Assembly (NCBI GenBank): GCA_009908945.1
Contig: JAAAOI010000191.1
Coordinates: forward strand, 1 to 56,488
DNA from: Bacteroidota bacterium
Lineage (GTDB): Bacteria; Bacteroidota; Rhodothermia; Rhodothermales; Salinibacteraceae
Reading direction: 5' to 3'
DNA length: 56,488 bases
The position numbers were made by a program, and so were the translations under genes. The notes beneath the pieces are model-generated. The model made no database searches and was not told the DNA's origin. It was given only the letters and a program-made list of their open reading frames with translations. Below, in pieces: positions 1-11,411 of the stretch. Position 1 is the first letter of the stretch, and each line of letters starts with the position of its first letter.

Positions 1-1342
1 CGAACTCGAAGGTGTCCATAAACTTCGTATCGAAGGCGCCGGCGCGGAAGCGGTCGTTGCGGAGGAGCTGCAGGTGGAAGGGGATGGTGGTGTCAATGCC
101 TTCCACGACGAACTCATCCAGCGCACGGATCCCCCGCCGGATAGCATGGTCGCGGGTGCGGCCGTGCACGATCAGCTTGGCCACCATCGAGTCGTAGTGC
201 GGCGGAATCACGTACCCTGCATAGGCGTGCGTATCGACGCGCACACCGGGCCCCCCCGGCGGGTGAAAGGCCGTGATGGTACCGGGCGAGGGGCTGAACT
301 TGCGGAACGGGTTTTCGGCATTGACCCGAAACTCGATGGCATGGCCCCGGATCTCGTCGTCGGTGATGGAGGAGCGCTGGATGTTCTCGCCCATCGCCAC
401 GCGAATCTGATACTCGATAAGGTCGGAATTGGTGACTTCCTCCGTCACCGGATGCTCCACCTGAATGCGCGTGTTCATCTCCATGAAGTAGAACTTGCGG
501 TCGGCGTCGACCAGGAACTCGACGGTACCAGCCCCTTCGTAGTTCACCGCCTCCCCCGCCTGCACGGCCGCCTGGCCCATCTTGGCGCGCAGCGCCGACG
601 TCATGATGGGCGAGGGCGATTCTTCGAGTAGCTTCTGGTGGCGGCGCTGGATGGAGCACTCGCGCTCGCCAAAGTGGATCACTTTTCCTTTGCCATCGCC
701 CAGGACCTGGATCTCGACGTGCCGGGGGCTGTCGACAAACTTTTCGAGGTATACACCTGGGTTACCAAACCCAGACTCCGCTTCATTTCGGGCGGCCCGA
801 AACAGGTTAGGGAACTGGTCGGCTTCGTGGCACAGGCGCATGCCGCGCCCGCCGCCGCCCGCCGATGCCTTAATCATCACAGGGAAGCCGATCGCCTTCG
901 CCTCAGCCAGGGCCTCCTCCATATCGTTGATCTCGCCTTCGGAGCCCGGCACCACCGGTACGTCCGCCGCTCGCATGGTGGCCTTCGCCAGCGCCTTGTC
1001 GCCCATCCGGCTGATGGTGTCGGGCGAGGCGCCGATGAACTTCATATCGTGATCGGCGCAAATGGCGCTAAATTCTGCGTTTTCAGCCAGAAATCCGTAG
1101 CCCGGATGGATGGCATCGGCCCCGGTGACCTCGGCAGCAGCAATGATACGGTCGGGGCGCAAATAACTGTCGCGCGAGGCCGGCGGGCCAATGCACACCG
1201 CCTCATCGGCAAAGCGGACGTGCAGGGAGTCGCGGTCTACCGTGGAATAGACGACAGCCGTTTTGAGGCCCATCTCATGGCAGGCCCTGATGACGCGGAG
1301 CGCAATTTCTCCCCGGTTGGCGATAAGGACTTTTTTGATCAC
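1..1342 (-). CDS. accC: Acetyl-CoA carboxylase biotin carboxylase subunit (3' end beyond window)
   Basis: Manual reverse-strand translation from GTG at 1342: [61 protein letters not shown]...[16 protein letters not shown]; not in the ORF track because it has no stop inside the window; adjacent to accB. Confidence 0.95.
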   Translation of the reverse strand, partial: MIKKVLIANRGEIALRVIRACHEMGLKTAVVYSTVDRDSLHVRFADEAVCIGPPASRDSYLRPDRIIAAAEVTGADAIHPGYGFLAENAEFSAICADHDMKFIGASPDTISRMGDKALAKATMRAADVPVVPGSEGEINDMEEALAEAKAIGFPVMIKASAGGGGRGMRLCHEADQFPNLFRAARNEAESGFGNPGVYLEKFVDSPRHVEIQVLGDGKGKVIHFGERECSIQRRHQKLLEESPSPIMTSALRAKMGQAAVQAGEAVNYEGAGTVEFLVDADRKFYFMEMNTRIQVEHPVTEEVTNSDLIEYQIRVAMGENIQRSSITDDEIRGHAIEFRVNAENPFRKFSPSPGTITAFHPPGGPGVRVDTHAYAGYVIPPHYDSMVAKLIVHGRTRDHAIRRGIRALDEFVVEGIDTTIPFHLQLLRNDRFRAGAFDTKFMDTFEF

Positions 1343-1392
1343 GGGAGCAGGCAGGTGTTGGCGAGGCAGAAAGGGCGGAGGTCTGGGGTAGG

Positions 1393-2019
1393 CTACGTCG
1401 GATCGACGACAAAGAGGGGTTGATCGTATTCTACCGGCTCCTCATTTTCGACCAAGATATCGGTGACCGTACCCGAGAATTCGGCCTCAATTTCGTTCAT
1501 CAGCTTCATGGCTTCGATGATGCACAGCGTCTCTCCCTTCTGCACCGTATCGCCGATCGCCACGAACACATCCTCATCAGGGGCCGGGGCCCGGTAGAAC
1601 GTCCCCACGATGGGTGCGTGCACGACCTCGCCCTGCGGCCCCTCCTCTTCCGCTTCGGTGTCTGGCGCGTCTTGCGCCTGCGCAGACGACGCGGGAGGCT
1701 GCGTGGGTTGTGGGGGCTGGCTTCCGGCCTGAGGCGCACCGGCGCCTCCGCCGCCGGGTGGGGGCATCCCGCCTACCGGCTGCACGCCTTCTTGCGGCGC
1801 CCCGCCTGCCTGCGGCATCCCTCCCTGCGGCGGATACGGCGCAGCCATCGGCATGCCGTACGGCGGATAGCCGTAGCTCTGAGGGGGCGGCGACTGCACC
1901 GTCACGTTCGGGGCGTTACGCCGCACAATCACCTTGAAGTCATCCTCCTCAATCTCTACTTCGGCAACGCCGCTATCTGAAACAACCTTCAGCAGTTCTC
2001 TGATCTTGTCAATATCCAT
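1393..2019 (-). CDS. accB: Biotin carboxyl carrier protein of acetyl-CoA carboxylase
   Basis: [26 protein letters not shown]-terminus, Pro/Gly/Gln-rich linker, biotinyl motif [14 protein letters not shown]; start set at internal ATG 2019 rather than ORF start 2055. Confidence 0.95.
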   Translation of the reverse strand: MDIDKIRELLKVVSDSGVAEVEIEEDDFKVIVRRNAPNVTVQSPPPQSYGYPPYGMPMAAPYPPQGGMPQAGGAPQEGVQPVGGMPPPGGGGAGAPQAGSQPPQPTQPPASSAQAQDAPDTEAEEEGPQGEVVHAPIVGTFYRAPAPDEDVFVAIGDTVQKGETLCIIEAMKLMNEIEAEFSGTVTDILVENEEPVEYDQPLFVVDPT

Positions 2020-2066
2020 ACGGGGTGGGAAAATCGGTATGAGAGGAAGGGGCACACGCGCAGCGC

Positions 2067-2636
2067 TCAGGCCATGGAGATGCGCTCTTGGTATTCGCCG
2101 GTAGAAGTACTGACGCGAATGACGTCGCCCTCGTTAATGAATAGCGGGACTTGAACGGTGGCGCCGCTTTCGATCGTCGCTGGCTTGGTAGCGCCCGTGG
2201 CCGTATCGCCTCGGAGGCCAGGATCCGTCTGTACGACCTCCGCCTCAACGTGGGCCGGCAGCACCGTGCGCAGCGGCTCTTCGTTTTCGGCGTAAAAGAG
2301 GATATCGACCGCGCCCCCTTCTTTGATGAACTCGCGTCCGTCGACCTTCTCTGGAGGAAGCGAGAATTGGGCGTACGTGTTGGTGTTCATGAAGTGCAGC
2401 CCAAAGTCGTCCGCGTAGAGAAATTGATGCGGACGCCGCTCCACACGTGCGGTCTCGATCTTCTCCCCTGCGCGAAAGGTGGTGTCCTGCACCTGTCCAT
2501 CGCGGACGTTCTTTAGTTTGGCGCGCACAAACGCGCCGCCTTTGCCCGGCTTCACGTGCAAGTAGTCGATAATCTCCCACAGCCCGTCTTTCCAGATGAT
2601 GTTGAGGCCGGGGCGGAAGTCGCTGGTATCTGCCAT
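2067..2636 (-). CDS. efp: Elongation factor P
   Basis: [44 protein letters not shown]...; EF-P signature [10 protein letters not shown]. Confidence 0.96.
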   Translation of the reverse strand: MADTSDFRPGLNIIWKDGLWEIIDYLHVKPGKGGAFVRAKLKNVRDGQVQDTTFRAGEKIETARVERRPHQFLYADDFGLHFMNTNTYAQFSLPPEKVDGREFIKEGGAVDILFYAENEEPLRTVLPAHVEAEVVQTDPGLRGDTATGATKPATIESGATVQVPLFINEGDVIRVSTSTGEYQERISMA

Positions 2637-2883
2637 GATGTAGTAGCTAATGCATGAGAAGCATACGCGCGGCCCGCGATGCCGTAGCGTTTGAATATAT
2701 TATAGATGGGGCGGACGTTCCACTGCGACGCGTCGCGGGGCCCGCGCATCCCAGGGGGATGGTGTTTAGACGCTGTTTCAGGGATCTGCAGCACCGACGC
2801 TCATGCGGTATTCACGAGCGTGGGCTCGGGTCTTCCTGAGCAGCAGCGGTAATATGCACGGATCGTGGCTGCGATGCAAGCAC

Positions 2884-3645
2884 CTACCGAAATCGCTTTT
2901 CTTGCTGCAGGACGCCCATCAGGTCGTGCACGCCCACCGGCCCGTGCCGGTAGAGCAGCGGCTCGCCGTGGGTCGCGCCGATGTGGTAGCCATAGGTGCG
3001 GGCCCGTGCCTCCACCCATGCAAAAAACTCGGGGTTGGAGATGAACGTCTCGGGCTCGTCGGCTTTGGGAGCGTAGTTCGGATTGTAAAACTGCGAGGCA
3101 AACGCCTGGAGCGCTTCCGTTCGCTGCTCCCAGACATCGGACACGTCAACCACGAAGGTGGGGTCGAACGGTACCGCCTGCATGTAGTGCAGCACATGAT
3201 GCGGGCGCCAAGGCTCCTGTGGGGCCCCATCGTCTTCTGTCGTGGTGATCTTGCGCAGCCCGGCGTAATACAGCGCATCAATCGCCAGTTGTGCAGCAGC
3301 GCCGTGGTCGGGATGCCGGCATGCCAGCGCGTTGATGAGCACCACGTGCGGCTGATACCGGCGGACGACCCGTATCACTGCGCGCTGGTTGGCTTTCGAG
3401 TTTTCGATGTTGCCGTCCGGGAGGCCAAGGTTTTCGCGGGCACTCAGCCCCAGGATGGCAGCGGCTTTTTCGGCTTCCTGCAGCCGAAGCTCTGGCGTGC
3501 CCCGGGAGCCCAGCTCACCCCGGGTAAAGTCGATTACACCTACGCGGTGCCCTGCGCCGGTCAGGGTGCACACCGTCCCCCCCACGCACAGTTCAATGTC
3601 GTCCGGGTGGGCAGCGAGGGCCAGCACGTCCAGGGGTTCGGGCAT
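2884..3645 (-). CDS. bshB1: BshB1-like bacillithiol biosynthesis deacetylase (PIG-L/LmbE family)
   Basis: MPEPLDVLALAAHPDDIELCVGGT...FTRGELGSRGTPELRLQEAEKAA...LPDGNIEN; AHPDD metal motif and GTPELR typical of the BshB1 family. Confidence 0.85.
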   Translation of the reverse strand: MPEPLDVLALAAHPDDIELCVGGTVCTLTGAGHRVGVIDFTRGELGSRGTPELRLQEAEKAAAILGLSARENLGLPDGNIENSKANQRAVIRVVRRYQPHVVLINALACRHPDHGAAAQLAIDALYYAGLRKITTTEDDGAPQEPWRPHHVLHYMQAVPFDPTFVVDVSDVWEQRTEALQAFASQFYNPNYAPKADEPETFISNPEFFAWVEARARTYGYHIGATHGEPLLYRHGPVGVHDLMGVLQQEKRFR

Positions 3646-3717
3646 ATCACAGGGGGGCGATACAGGTGAGTACACAATCCAGGTGAGTGCGTGAACGTGG
3701 CCCGCGTTGGGCGTCCG

Positions 3718-6342
3718 TCAGGCGCTGCCGTTCGCAACAAAGTTAACAATACGGCCTGGCACGTAAATCTCGCGCTGCACCGTAGCGTCAGACAGATAGC
3801 GTGCCACATTTTCGTCGGCGCGGGCGACGGCCAGCACCTGGGCTTTTGGCGCATCGGGCGCTACAGCAACGGTGCCGCGCACCTTGCCGTTCACTTGCAC
3901 CGCAATCTCAACCTCGTCTTTCTGTAGGTACTGCTCTTCGAAGGCGGGCCAGGCCGCATACGCCAGCGAGGCGTCGTGGCCCAGCTGCTCCCAGAGTTCT
4001 TCCGCGATATGTGGGGCAAAGGGCCCCAGGAGCAGCACGAAGGGCTCCGCTACTGCCCGGGGCACCGCGTCCCACTTGTAGGCCTTGTTGATGAACTCCA
4101 TCATAGCCGCGATGGCCGTATTGAAACGCAGCCCTTCAATGTCGTCCGTGACTTTTTGAATCAGCAGATGGAGATCGCGCAGCTGTTCTTTCGACGGCTC
4201 GTGCTCCGCCACATTCACCCGGTCCGACTCCTCATCCACGATGAGCCGCCAGACCCGGTTTAGGAAGCGGTGCACGCCGTCGACGCCGGAGGTGCTCCAG
4301 GGTTTGACCTGCTCCAGTGGCCCCATGAACATCTCATAGAGCCGGAGGGAGTCGGCGCCATACGTTCGGATCACATCATCTGGGTTCACCACGTTGCCGC
4401 GACTTTTGCTCATCTTGTGAGCCCGGGCATCTACGCGAATGGACGGGTCGTCGCTGAGGACATACGCATCCCCGGCTTTCGTAACATCTTTGGGGTCGAG
4501 CGTTCGTGCCCGCACCGGTTCGCCCGTCTGTGTGTCGATGCCTGCATGCACCTGTTCAGCCGAGACGGGCGTCCCATTCGCGCGCAGGTACCGGGTGTAC
4601 TCGGTCTCTCCCAGAATCAATCCCTGGTGCACGAGTCGCTGAAACGGTTCTCGGGTGGAGACTATGCCGACATCGTACAGTACCTTGTGCCAGAAGCGCG
4701 CATACAGCAGATGCAGCACCGCGTGCTCCCGGCCGCCCACGTACATGTCCACGGGCATCCAGTACTGCTCCTTCGCCGGGTCGACGAGCTGTGCATCGTT
4801 GTGCGGATCGATAAACCGCAGATAGTACCAGCACGAACCGGCCCACTGCGGCATGGTGTTCGTTTCGCGGCGGGCCGGCTTTCCAGTCTCAGGGTCTATG
4901 GCCTGCACCCAGTCCGTTACTTCCGCGAGCGGCCCCGCGGGCGAATCGCCCGGCTCGTAGGTATCCAGTTCGGGGAGTGTTACAGGCAAGGCGTCTTCGG
5001 GCAACGGTTTGGCCTCCCCGTCTACAAACACGACGGGAAACGGCTCGCCCCAGTAACGCTGCCGGCTAAAGAGCCAGTCGCGCAGCTTGTAATTGACCTT
5101 CCCTTCGCCGTGGCCGTGCGCTTCCAGCCAGGCAATGATCCGTTCGTTGGCCTCCTCCACGCCACACCCGTTCAAGGATACGGCATCGTTGGCTGAGTTG
5201 ATATGCGGTCCCTCTCCGGTAAACGCCTCTTGCCGCACGTTGCCGCCCTCCACTACCGGCCGGATCTCGAGGTCGTAGCGCTCGGCAAAGGCGTAGTCGC
5301 GGTCGTCGTGGGCCGGGACCGCCATGATGGCACCCGTGCCATAGGAGGCAAGCACGTAATCGGCCACGTAAATGGGGATGCGCTCTCCCGTGGCCGGGTT
5401 GATAGCGTAAGCCCCCGTGAAGACGCCCGTTTTATCCTTTTGCAGCTCCGTACGCTCCAACTCGCTCTTTTGTGCAGCGTCCTGCCGATACTGCGCAACC
5501 TCTTCCTTGCGGTCACGGGTCGTTATCTGCTGGACCAACGCATGCTCCGGTGCCAGTACCATGTAGGTTGCACCGAAGATGGTATCGGGCCGGGTGGTGT
5601 ACACCTGGATGGTTTCGTCCTGCAGGCCTTCTACCGGAAACTCGATGTTGGCCCCTTCCGACCGCCCGATCCAGTTGCGTTGCTCTTGCTTGGTGGACTC
5701 GGGCCAGTCGAGGTCGTCGAGCCCCTCCAGGAGGCGATCGGCGTAGGCCGTAATGCGCAGCATCCACTGCCGCAGCGGGCGGCGCTCGCACGGATACCCA
5801 CCACGCTCACTCTTACCGTCAATCACTTCCTCGTTGGCCAGCACCGTGCCCAGTTGTGGGCACCACCACACCGGGATCTCGGCCTGATAGGCCAGCCCTT
5901 TCTCGTGCAGCTTCAGAAATATCCACTGCGTCCACTGATAATAATCCGGGTCCGTTGTGTTGATTTCCCGCTGCCAATCGTACGAGAACCCGAGCCGCTT
6001 GAGTTGTCGGCGAAAGTTGTCGATGTTGCGCCGGGTCGTCTTCCGCGGATGCGTGCCCGTTTTGATCGCGTACTGCTCCGCCGGCAGGCCAAACGCGTCC
6101 CAGCCCATCGGGTGGAGCACCTCTACGCCCTGCATCCGCTGGTAGCGCGCGAGAATATCCGTGGCTGTGTAACCTTCCGGATGGCCCACGTGCAAGCCCG
6201 CGCCACTCGGGTAGGGAAACATGTCCAGGATGTAGGCCTTGGGCTTCTCCGGATCGGGTGTTTCGGGTGTGCGGAAGGTTTGGTGAGCCTCCCAGTAATC
6301 CTGCCATTTCTTTTCAATGGCGGTGAAAGGGTACGCGGCCAT
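3718..6342 (-). CDS. leuS: Leucyl-tRNA synthetase
   Basis: [35 protein letters not shown] (HIGH-like) and [16 protein letters not shown] motifs. Confidence 0.97.
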   Translation of the reverse strand: MAAYPFTAIEKKWQDYWEAHQTFRTPETPDPEKPKAYILDMFPYPSGAGLHVGHPEGYTATDILARYQRMQGVEVLHPMGWDAFGLPAEQYAIKTGTHPRKTTRRNIDNFRRQLKRLGFSYDWQREINTTDPDYYQWTQWIFLKLHEKGLAYQAEIPVWWCPQLGTVLANEEVIDGKSERGGYPCERRPLRQWMLRITAYADRLLEGLDDLDWPESTKQEQRNWIGRSEGANIEFPVEGLQDETIQVYTTRPDTIFGATYMVLAPEHALVQQITTRDRKEEVAQYRQDAAQKSELERTELQKDKTGVFTGAYAINPATGERIPIYVADYVLASYGTGAIMAVPAHDDRDYAFAERYDLEIRPVVEGGNVRQEAFTGEGPHINSANDAVSLNGCGVEEANERIIAWLEAHGHGEGKVNYKLRDWLFSRQRYWGEPFPVVFVDGEAKPLPEDALPVTLPELDTYEPGDSPAGPLAEVTDWVQAIDPETGKPARRETNTMPQWAGSCWYYLRFIDPHNDAQLVDPAKEQYWMPVDMYVGGREHAVLHLLYARFWHKVLYDVGIVSTREPFQRLVHQGLILGETEYTRYLRANGTPVSAEQVHAGIDTQTGEPVRARTLDPKDVTKAGDAYVLSDDPSIRVDARAHKMSKSRGNVVNPDDVIRTYGADSLRLYEMFMGPLEQVKPWSTSGVDGVHRFLNRVWRLIVDEESDRVNVAEHEPSKEQLRDLHLLIQKVTDDIEGLRFNTAIAAMMEFINKAYKWDAVPRAVAEPFVLLLGPFAPHIAEELWEQLGHDASLAYAAWPAFEEQYLQKDEVEIAVQVNGKVRGTVAVAPDAPKAQVLAVARADENVARYLSDATVQREIYVPGRIVNFVANGSA

Positions 6343-6444
6343 AGCGTCGCTACCGTGGGCAGATGGGTGAAGAGGGAAAACCAGAGGGGCGATACGGCGG
6401 CCCAAAACGGTTTGTTCAGGCCGGATCTTGGCGTCCGTCGGGGG

Positions 6445-7284
6445 TTAGGTCGGGAGATCACGTAAAATGAGGCGCACGAGCTGCTCCAGGGTGGCGCGGA
6501 TGTCCTGCCCAACAGCCAGCACATCGTCGTGGTCGAGCGGCTCCTCCCCCAGCCCAGCGGCATAGTTGGTGATGGTGGACAGCCCGAGCACCTGCATTCC
6601 GGCGTGCCGGGCTTGAATCACTTCAGGCACAGTGCTCATCCCGACGGCATCCGCCCCAAGGAGGCGGTAGGCCTGAATTTCAGCCTGCGTCTCGTAGCTT
6701 GGCCCGCGCGTCCAGATATACGTGCCCCGTTCGGTGGCAATGCCGTTGGCAAGCGCAAGCGCTTCGGCACGGTCCACCCAGGCGCTATCGTACGGCTCCG
6801 ACATGTCGGGAAAGCGCGGCCCCGCCGGGTCGTTGGGTCCGACGAGTGGGTTGGCAAAGGCGAAGTTGATGTGATCGGTGATGAACATGAGCGTACCGGG
6901 CGTGCAGCGCGGGTTGATGCCGCCGGCGGCGTTCGTCACCAAGAGCTGGCGTGCCCCGAGGGCATACACGAGACGGATGGGAAAAGACACGGCCCGCACC
7001 GGATGCCCTTCATACAGATGCACGCGCCCCCGAATGAACACGACGTCGACACCCTCGATGCGGCCAAACACGAGTTGGCCGTCGTGTCCTGCTACGGTGG
7101 AGTGCGGATAACCCGGCAGGTCCGTCGTCGGGATGGTAACCGCTTCCTCTGCGGCCTCTGCCAGGTCGCCCAGACCGGAGCCCAGCACCAGCGCCAGGCG
7201 GGGCACATGGGGGGTACGCTCGCGGACGGTGGCCACGGCCTCCTGGGTGTCGGGGTACGGGGTGGCGGCAGTAGTGGAGGTCAT
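6445..7284 (-). CDS. Purine nucleoside phosphorylase (PNP/MTAP family)
   Basis: LALVLGSGLGDLAE, TVAGHDGQLVFGRIEG, VTNAAGGINP, DHINF, VGMSTVPEVIQARHAGMQVLGLSTITNYAAG. Confidence 0.93.
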   Translation of the reverse strand: MTSTTAATPYPDTQEAVATVRERTPHVPRLALVLGSGLGDLAEAAEEAVTIPTTDLPGYPHSTVAGHDGQLVFGRIEGVDVVFIRGRVHLYEGHPVRAVSFPIRLVYALGARQLLVTNAAGGINPRCTPGTLMFITDHINFAFANPLVGPNDPAGPRFPDMSEPYDSAWVDRAEALALANGIATERGTYIWTRGPSYETQAEIQAYRLLGADAVGMSTVPEVIQARHAGMQVLGLSTITNYAAGLGEEPLDHDDVLAVGQDIRATLEQLVRLILRDLPT

Positions 7285-7343
7285 GCGTTCAAGCGGTAGG
7301 TCTACAGTAATGCAATAGGCCCTATAGAATAGGAGCCTATACG

Positions 7344-10088
7344 TTAGCGTGCACCCACCGCGTGCGAATCTCCCGTCAAGGATGGCGTTGCTTCCGCGGC
7401 ACCGTCTGCACGCGCGCTTCCGTCCGGCGTTGCTGCGAGGCGGAGCACCACGGCCGTCATGTCATCGGCCCGTGCTGCCCCATTGGTGAAGAGGCGAACA
7501 TCGGCGCGGAGGCCGTCCAACACCCCCGCTGCTGAATCGGCATCAGCGGCGCTGGCCAGGCTCTGCACCAACCGCGGTTCTCCATACTGCTCCCGGCTCC
7601 GCCCGGTAGCTTCCGTTATACCGTCCGTAAAGAACACCAGCAAATCCTCAGGCGCCAGTGCCAGCGTTACCGCCTTCAGTTGCTCCTTGAACTCGGCGGT
7701 GCGCGTCAGGCCGATGGCCATTCCCGTTGGGCGCAGGGAGGTCGGGAGGCGCTGTCCCATTCGATGAACCAACAGTGGATTGTGTCCAGCTCGTGCAAAC
7801 GTAAAGGTCTGTTGCTTTAGATCGAGCACGCCGTAGATCATGGTAATGAACGTTCCCGCCGGGGCATTCGCGTAGAACTGGTCGTTTAGGCGCTGGAGGA
7901 CCTCCGTCGGGCGATCATATTCGCGCGCCAGGGCCTGCACGGCTCCTTTCACGAGCGTCATATAAAAAGCGGCCTGAATCCCCTTCCCGCTAACGTCACC
8001 GATGGCAATGGCCAGGCGGTGGTCATCCAACAGAATAAAGTCGTAGTAGTCGCCCCCCACCTCATAGGCCGCCAGGCACATGGCCGCTACATCCACGCCG
8101 GCCACCCGGGGCACAGTTCGCGGCAGGAAGGAGTTTTGCACGTCGCGGGCGATGTCCAGCTCCTGCTCCAGCCGCTGTTGCCTTGTGATCTCGCGAACGT
8201 ACTCCGGCACGTACGGCGCCAGCTCTTGCCCGGTACGTCCGCTCACAAGCCCAATCACCCCTATGCCACAGATGGCCAAGACCACAAGAGCAGCGAGCAG
8301 GGCGTCAAGGGCAAAGGGGGCGGCCGTCATGAGCCACTGCGGCGCTGCGGCCCACCCTACGTGGAGCACGAAAAAGCCGATGATGCAGGTGAACACATTG
8401 TAGTACCAAAAGGCCCAGCCGATGCCAAGGCCGACCATCGCCGCCACGAGCCAATCGTAGGGCGGCAGGCCGGTCTCCGCTGGTGTGATCTGCAGCACCG
8501 CAAACGTTAGCGCAAGCCCCCCAATGACGCCTGCGCCGTGCTTGGTCCAGCGAAAGAGCGTCGCGCCAAAGCCCAGGATGACCAGCAGGCCCACGAACAG
8601 GGCGTACCAGCCCGTCGATGAGACCCAAAACAAGGCATGCGAAAAGGGCAGGTCGGTAAGCGGGCTCAGGCCGGTTCCTTCTTGCGTCAGCGGGATGCTC
8701 GGCCAGGCCCACAGGAGCGTGGTTACGGCGCCCAGCAGCAACAGGCCCAGCCCTACGCCCCGCAGCAGCGCAAGGCCAGCAGGAACGGACCGCAAGCTGC
8801 CCCGACGGGCAAGGGTGAGCGTCTCCAGCTTTACGGGCCACACCTCGCGCGTGTACGAATCGACGGCGCTGGAGACCGCAAAAATAGCAAGTCCGCCCAG
8901 GACGGCCATAAAACTCAGCGCCACCGATCCAATCAACAAGCCCAGCCACAGGGCGTCAGTGTCATCAATGATTTCCGGTAGCGCCACAGAGGCCGCCAGC
9001 GCTGCCGCCAGCAGGCCCCCGGCCACAGCGTCGCGCAGGGCCGCCTGGGTGTCAATCATCCGCGCTCCCAGCCTCCGTATGAATACGGCCAAAAACCCGA
9101 TAGCTAAGCCAACGTAGCCGAGCCCCGTAAGCCCGTCGGCCACCGCCTGCATGGAGATTAGGTCGGAGGCGTCTGCTGCGGAAGCTTCCTGCGCCGCCCC
9201 CTGCCGGTCCGTGCGCGCTGGCACCTCCGTTGCAAGCCCTGCCAGATGACCGGTTGCCGTGACCGTGGCGACGGTGCGAAACGGCACGCCCGCGGGCCCC
9301 GGGGCCGCGCTAAAGTGGGCGCGTACCACCTGCGAACCCGGGGCTGCAGCCACAACCGATTGGGACTGGTACTGTAGCGAATCCAGGCTCCACGTGTAGC
9401 CCCGCAGCGCCGTGCGCCGCAGATGATAGCGTGCCAGGGCTTCTGCCTGCGCGGCCCCGAGATGCCAGCGAGACGCGTCTACATCAGGCGCTTGGGTCGC
9501 CTCACCGGCGCTATCGGCAGTCACGCTCGCTCTACGGTCCTCGGGGATAAACCGAAGCCGCTGTTGCACCAGCGAGTCGGAGGCTGAGCCCCAGGCCTCG
9601 CGGGTTTCGTCGGAAAGCGACTGCAGCGCCTCCCGATGCACCCCTCGTCGTGGGGGCTCATCGGTCGCTTCGTAGCGGAGAGCCCAGAGTCCGCCTCGGG
9701 AGGTAAGGCGCATCCGCACCGCGTCGAGGCCCGCGGCCTCGGCGGTCCCTGTGACGTGCCAGGAGTAAGCCGGGATCGCCGTACCCGCGTCATCCGTCAG
9801 GAGCCGAATGGCTGCGCGCCGTCCCAGCCGGCCTTGAAGCGAATCCACAAGCACCGCCTGCTGCCGGGGCTCCACCGTTATCTCTTGCAGAGAGAGCCCA
9901 TGGGCGGAAGCTACGGCGCGGGCTTCATCCGCTGCCCCTGCTGAGCCCAGCGAGAAGTCCGCCGCAGCATACGGGTGGGCCGCTGGGAGGAGGGTCAGGT
10001 AGGCCAGAAGCCCGGCCATCGCCAGGAGCACCAGCCATACGTCGCCGCGCTTGAGGAAAGGGCGTACCGTAGCGAATTTCCATTTCAT
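7344..10088 (-). CDS. Membrane-anchored PP2C/SpoIIE-type serine phosphatase
   Basis: Start MKWKFATVRPFLKRGDVW at 10088; several TM segments, then DIARDVQNSFLPRTVPRVAGVDVAAMCLAAYEVGGDYYDFILLDDHRLAIAIGDVSGKGIQAAFYM...FFTDGITEA...DDMTAVVLR. Overlaps the stop of the upstream transporter gene (TGATG). ORF-track start at 10508 extends into that gene. Confidence 0.9.
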   Translation of the reverse strand: MKWKFATVRPFLKRGDVWLVLLAMAGLLAYLTLLPAAHPYAAADFSLGSAGAADEARAVASAHGLSLQEITVEPRQQAVLVDSLQGRLGRRAAIRLLTDDAGTAIPAYSWHVTGTAEAAGLDAVRMRLTSRGGLWALRYEATDEPPRRGVHREALQSLSDETREAWGSASDSLVQQRLRFIPEDRRASVTADSAGEATQAPDVDASRWHLGAAQAEALARYHLRRTALRGYTWSLDSLQYQSQSVVAAAPGSQVVRAHFSAAPGPAGVPFRTVATVTATGHLAGLATEVPARTDRQGAAQEASAADASDLISMQAVADGLTGLGYVGLAIGFLAVFIRRLGARMIDTQAALRDAVAGGLLAAALAASVALPEIIDDTDALWLGLLIGSVALSFMAVLGGLAIFAVSSAVDSYTREVWPVKLETLTLARRGSLRSVPAGLALLRGVGLGLLLLGAVTTLLWAWPSIPLTQEGTGLSPLTDLPFSHALFWVSSTGWYALFVGLLVILGFGATLFRWTKHGAGVIGGLALTFAVLQITPAETGLPPYDWLVAAMVGLGIGWAFWYYNVFTCIIGFFVLHVGWAAAPQWLMTAAPFALDALLAALVVLAICGIGVIGLVSGRTGQELAPYVPEYVREITRQQRLEQELDIARDVQNSFLPRTVPRVAGVDVAAMCLAAYEVGGDYYDFILLDDHRLAIAIGDVSGKGIQAAFYMTLVKGAVQALAREYDRPTEVLQRLNDQFYANAPAGTFITMIYGVLDLKQQTFTFARAGHNPLLVHRMGQRLPTSLRPTGMAIGLTRTAEFKEQLKAVTLALAPEDLLVFFTDGITEATGRSREQYGEPRLVQSLASAADADSAAGVLDGLRADVRLFTNGAARADDMTAVVLRLAATPDGSARADGAAEATPSLTGDSHAVGAR

Positions 10089-11248
10089 CAGGAGGCCTCC
10101 AGAATCCGATACGTCCGCAAGCTCCAGAGCACCTCCTGGATCAGCACGCGCACCGTCGTTAGAAGGGGGATGGCAATAATCATTCCTACGATGCCGCCAA
10201 GCTGAGCAAAGATGAGCACGACGAACAGGATCACGAGGGGGTGCGTCTGCGCTGCGCGAGAGAAAATAATGGGTTGAAAGAGCACATTGTCCATGAGCTG
10301 TGTCGCCCCCATGGCCAGAAATACCCAGAAGATCAGCGAGAAGTCGCCGGTCTGCACCACCGCCACTACAGAGCCCAGCAGGAAGCCCAGCGCCGGCCCC
10401 AGGTACGGAATGGTATTGGCCAGACCGGTAAAGACGCCCACCGCCAGCGCATAATCCAACCCTACAACGTACAGCAGCACCGTCGCTGTCAGCGCCACAA
10501 ACGAGCACTGGGTCAGCAGTGCCCGAAAGTAGCGCCCCAGGTTGTGCTCCACCTTCTCTATGATGTGGAGCGACACCTCGAAGTACCGGTTGGGCACCAG
10601 AGCCAAGAGCGACTGCCGGATGTCGTGGCCGTCTTTAAGCACGAAGAAGGTAACCATCGGGATGATCACGAGGGCGTAGACGATATTGGCAAAGATGTCT
10701 ACCACAGATCCTACGAACGCGGCCACGGTGTCCCGCTCGAAGAGCGTCTCGAAGGCCTGGGTAACGGCTTCAATGAGATCGATCTGCGTATTGGGGAAGG
10801 TCTCCTCTACGCGCTGCTGCAGGAAGCCAGCAATCTCGGTGATCGTATCCTGCGAGACCTGCTGCGTGATGTCCGTGACCTGCGCCGCCAGAAACGGCAG
10901 CAGGTAGGTCAACAGGAACGCGATGGTGCCGAACACAACGCCGAACGTCAGCAGGATGCTGACCCACCGCGGGCCGCCAAGCCCGCCCTGCGTACGGTCC
11001 ACCAGCGGCCCGATGACGTAGGCCAGCAGGACACCGATGACAAGGTAAAGCATCAGCACAGAGAACTCCCACATCAGCCAGGCCGTCAGGATAACCCCAC
11101 CGACCCCGAGAACGGTGCGGACAATGCGCCCGAGCGTCCAGCCAGCAGATGGGGGTGGAGGCGCCGCGTGGTCGGCTCCCGCATCCAGCCCCTGTAGGTT
11201 ACGACGGGAGGGGTCCTGCTTGAGCGACGGTGTGGGGCCGGTCTCCAT
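10088..11248 (-). CDS. AI-2E family transporter (PerM-like)
   Basis: METGPTPSLKQDPS...LGRIVRTVLGVGGVILTAWLMWEFSVLMLYLVIGVLLAYVIGPLVDR...GLANTIPYLGPALGFLLG...LMDNVLFQPIIFSRAAQTHPLVILFVVLIFAQLGGIVGMIIAIPL. Confidence 0.92.
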   Translation of the reverse strand: METGPTPSLKQDPSRRNLQGLDAGADHAAPPPPSAGWTLGRIVRTVLGVGGVILTAWLMWEFSVLMLYLVIGVLLAYVIGPLVDRTQGGLGGPRWVSILLTFGVVFGTIAFLLTYLLPFLAAQVTDITQQVSQDTITEIAGFLQQRVEETFPNTQIDLIEAVTQAFETLFERDTVAAFVGSVVDIFANIVYALVIIPMVTFFVLKDGHDIRQSLLALVPNRYFEVSLHIIEKVEHNLGRYFRALLTQCSFVALTATVLLYVVGLDYALAVGVFTGLANTIPYLGPALGFLLGSVVAVVQTGDFSLIFWVFLAMGATQLMDNVLFQPIIFSRAAQTHPLVILFVVLIFAQLGGIVGMIIAIPLLTTVRVLIQEVLWSLRTYRILEAS

Positions 11249-11411
11249 GCACACAAGGCAAATTGAACGAGGGAGCGGCACAGAGCCGCGCTGCAACAGC
11301 AGCAGTAACGACCCGTGCTGCGTCGGATACGACAGGCCCTGCGGTGGGTTCGACGGCGGGTGTGGCGGTGGTTGCGGGCTGCCGCAACGTTGCCCCTTCC
11401 TCGGCCCGTCG

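Noticed and set aside
114-659. Minus-strand 181-aa ORF in the accC region
   Set aside because: Wrong frame within accC; Gly/Arg-rich off-frame translation.
638-1423. Plus-strand 261-aa ORF
   Set aside because: Antisense to accC, whose edge-truncated reading frame is absent from the track.
5203-6465. 420-aa plus-strand ORF opposite leuS
   Set aside because: Antisense shadow ORF of a conserved gene.
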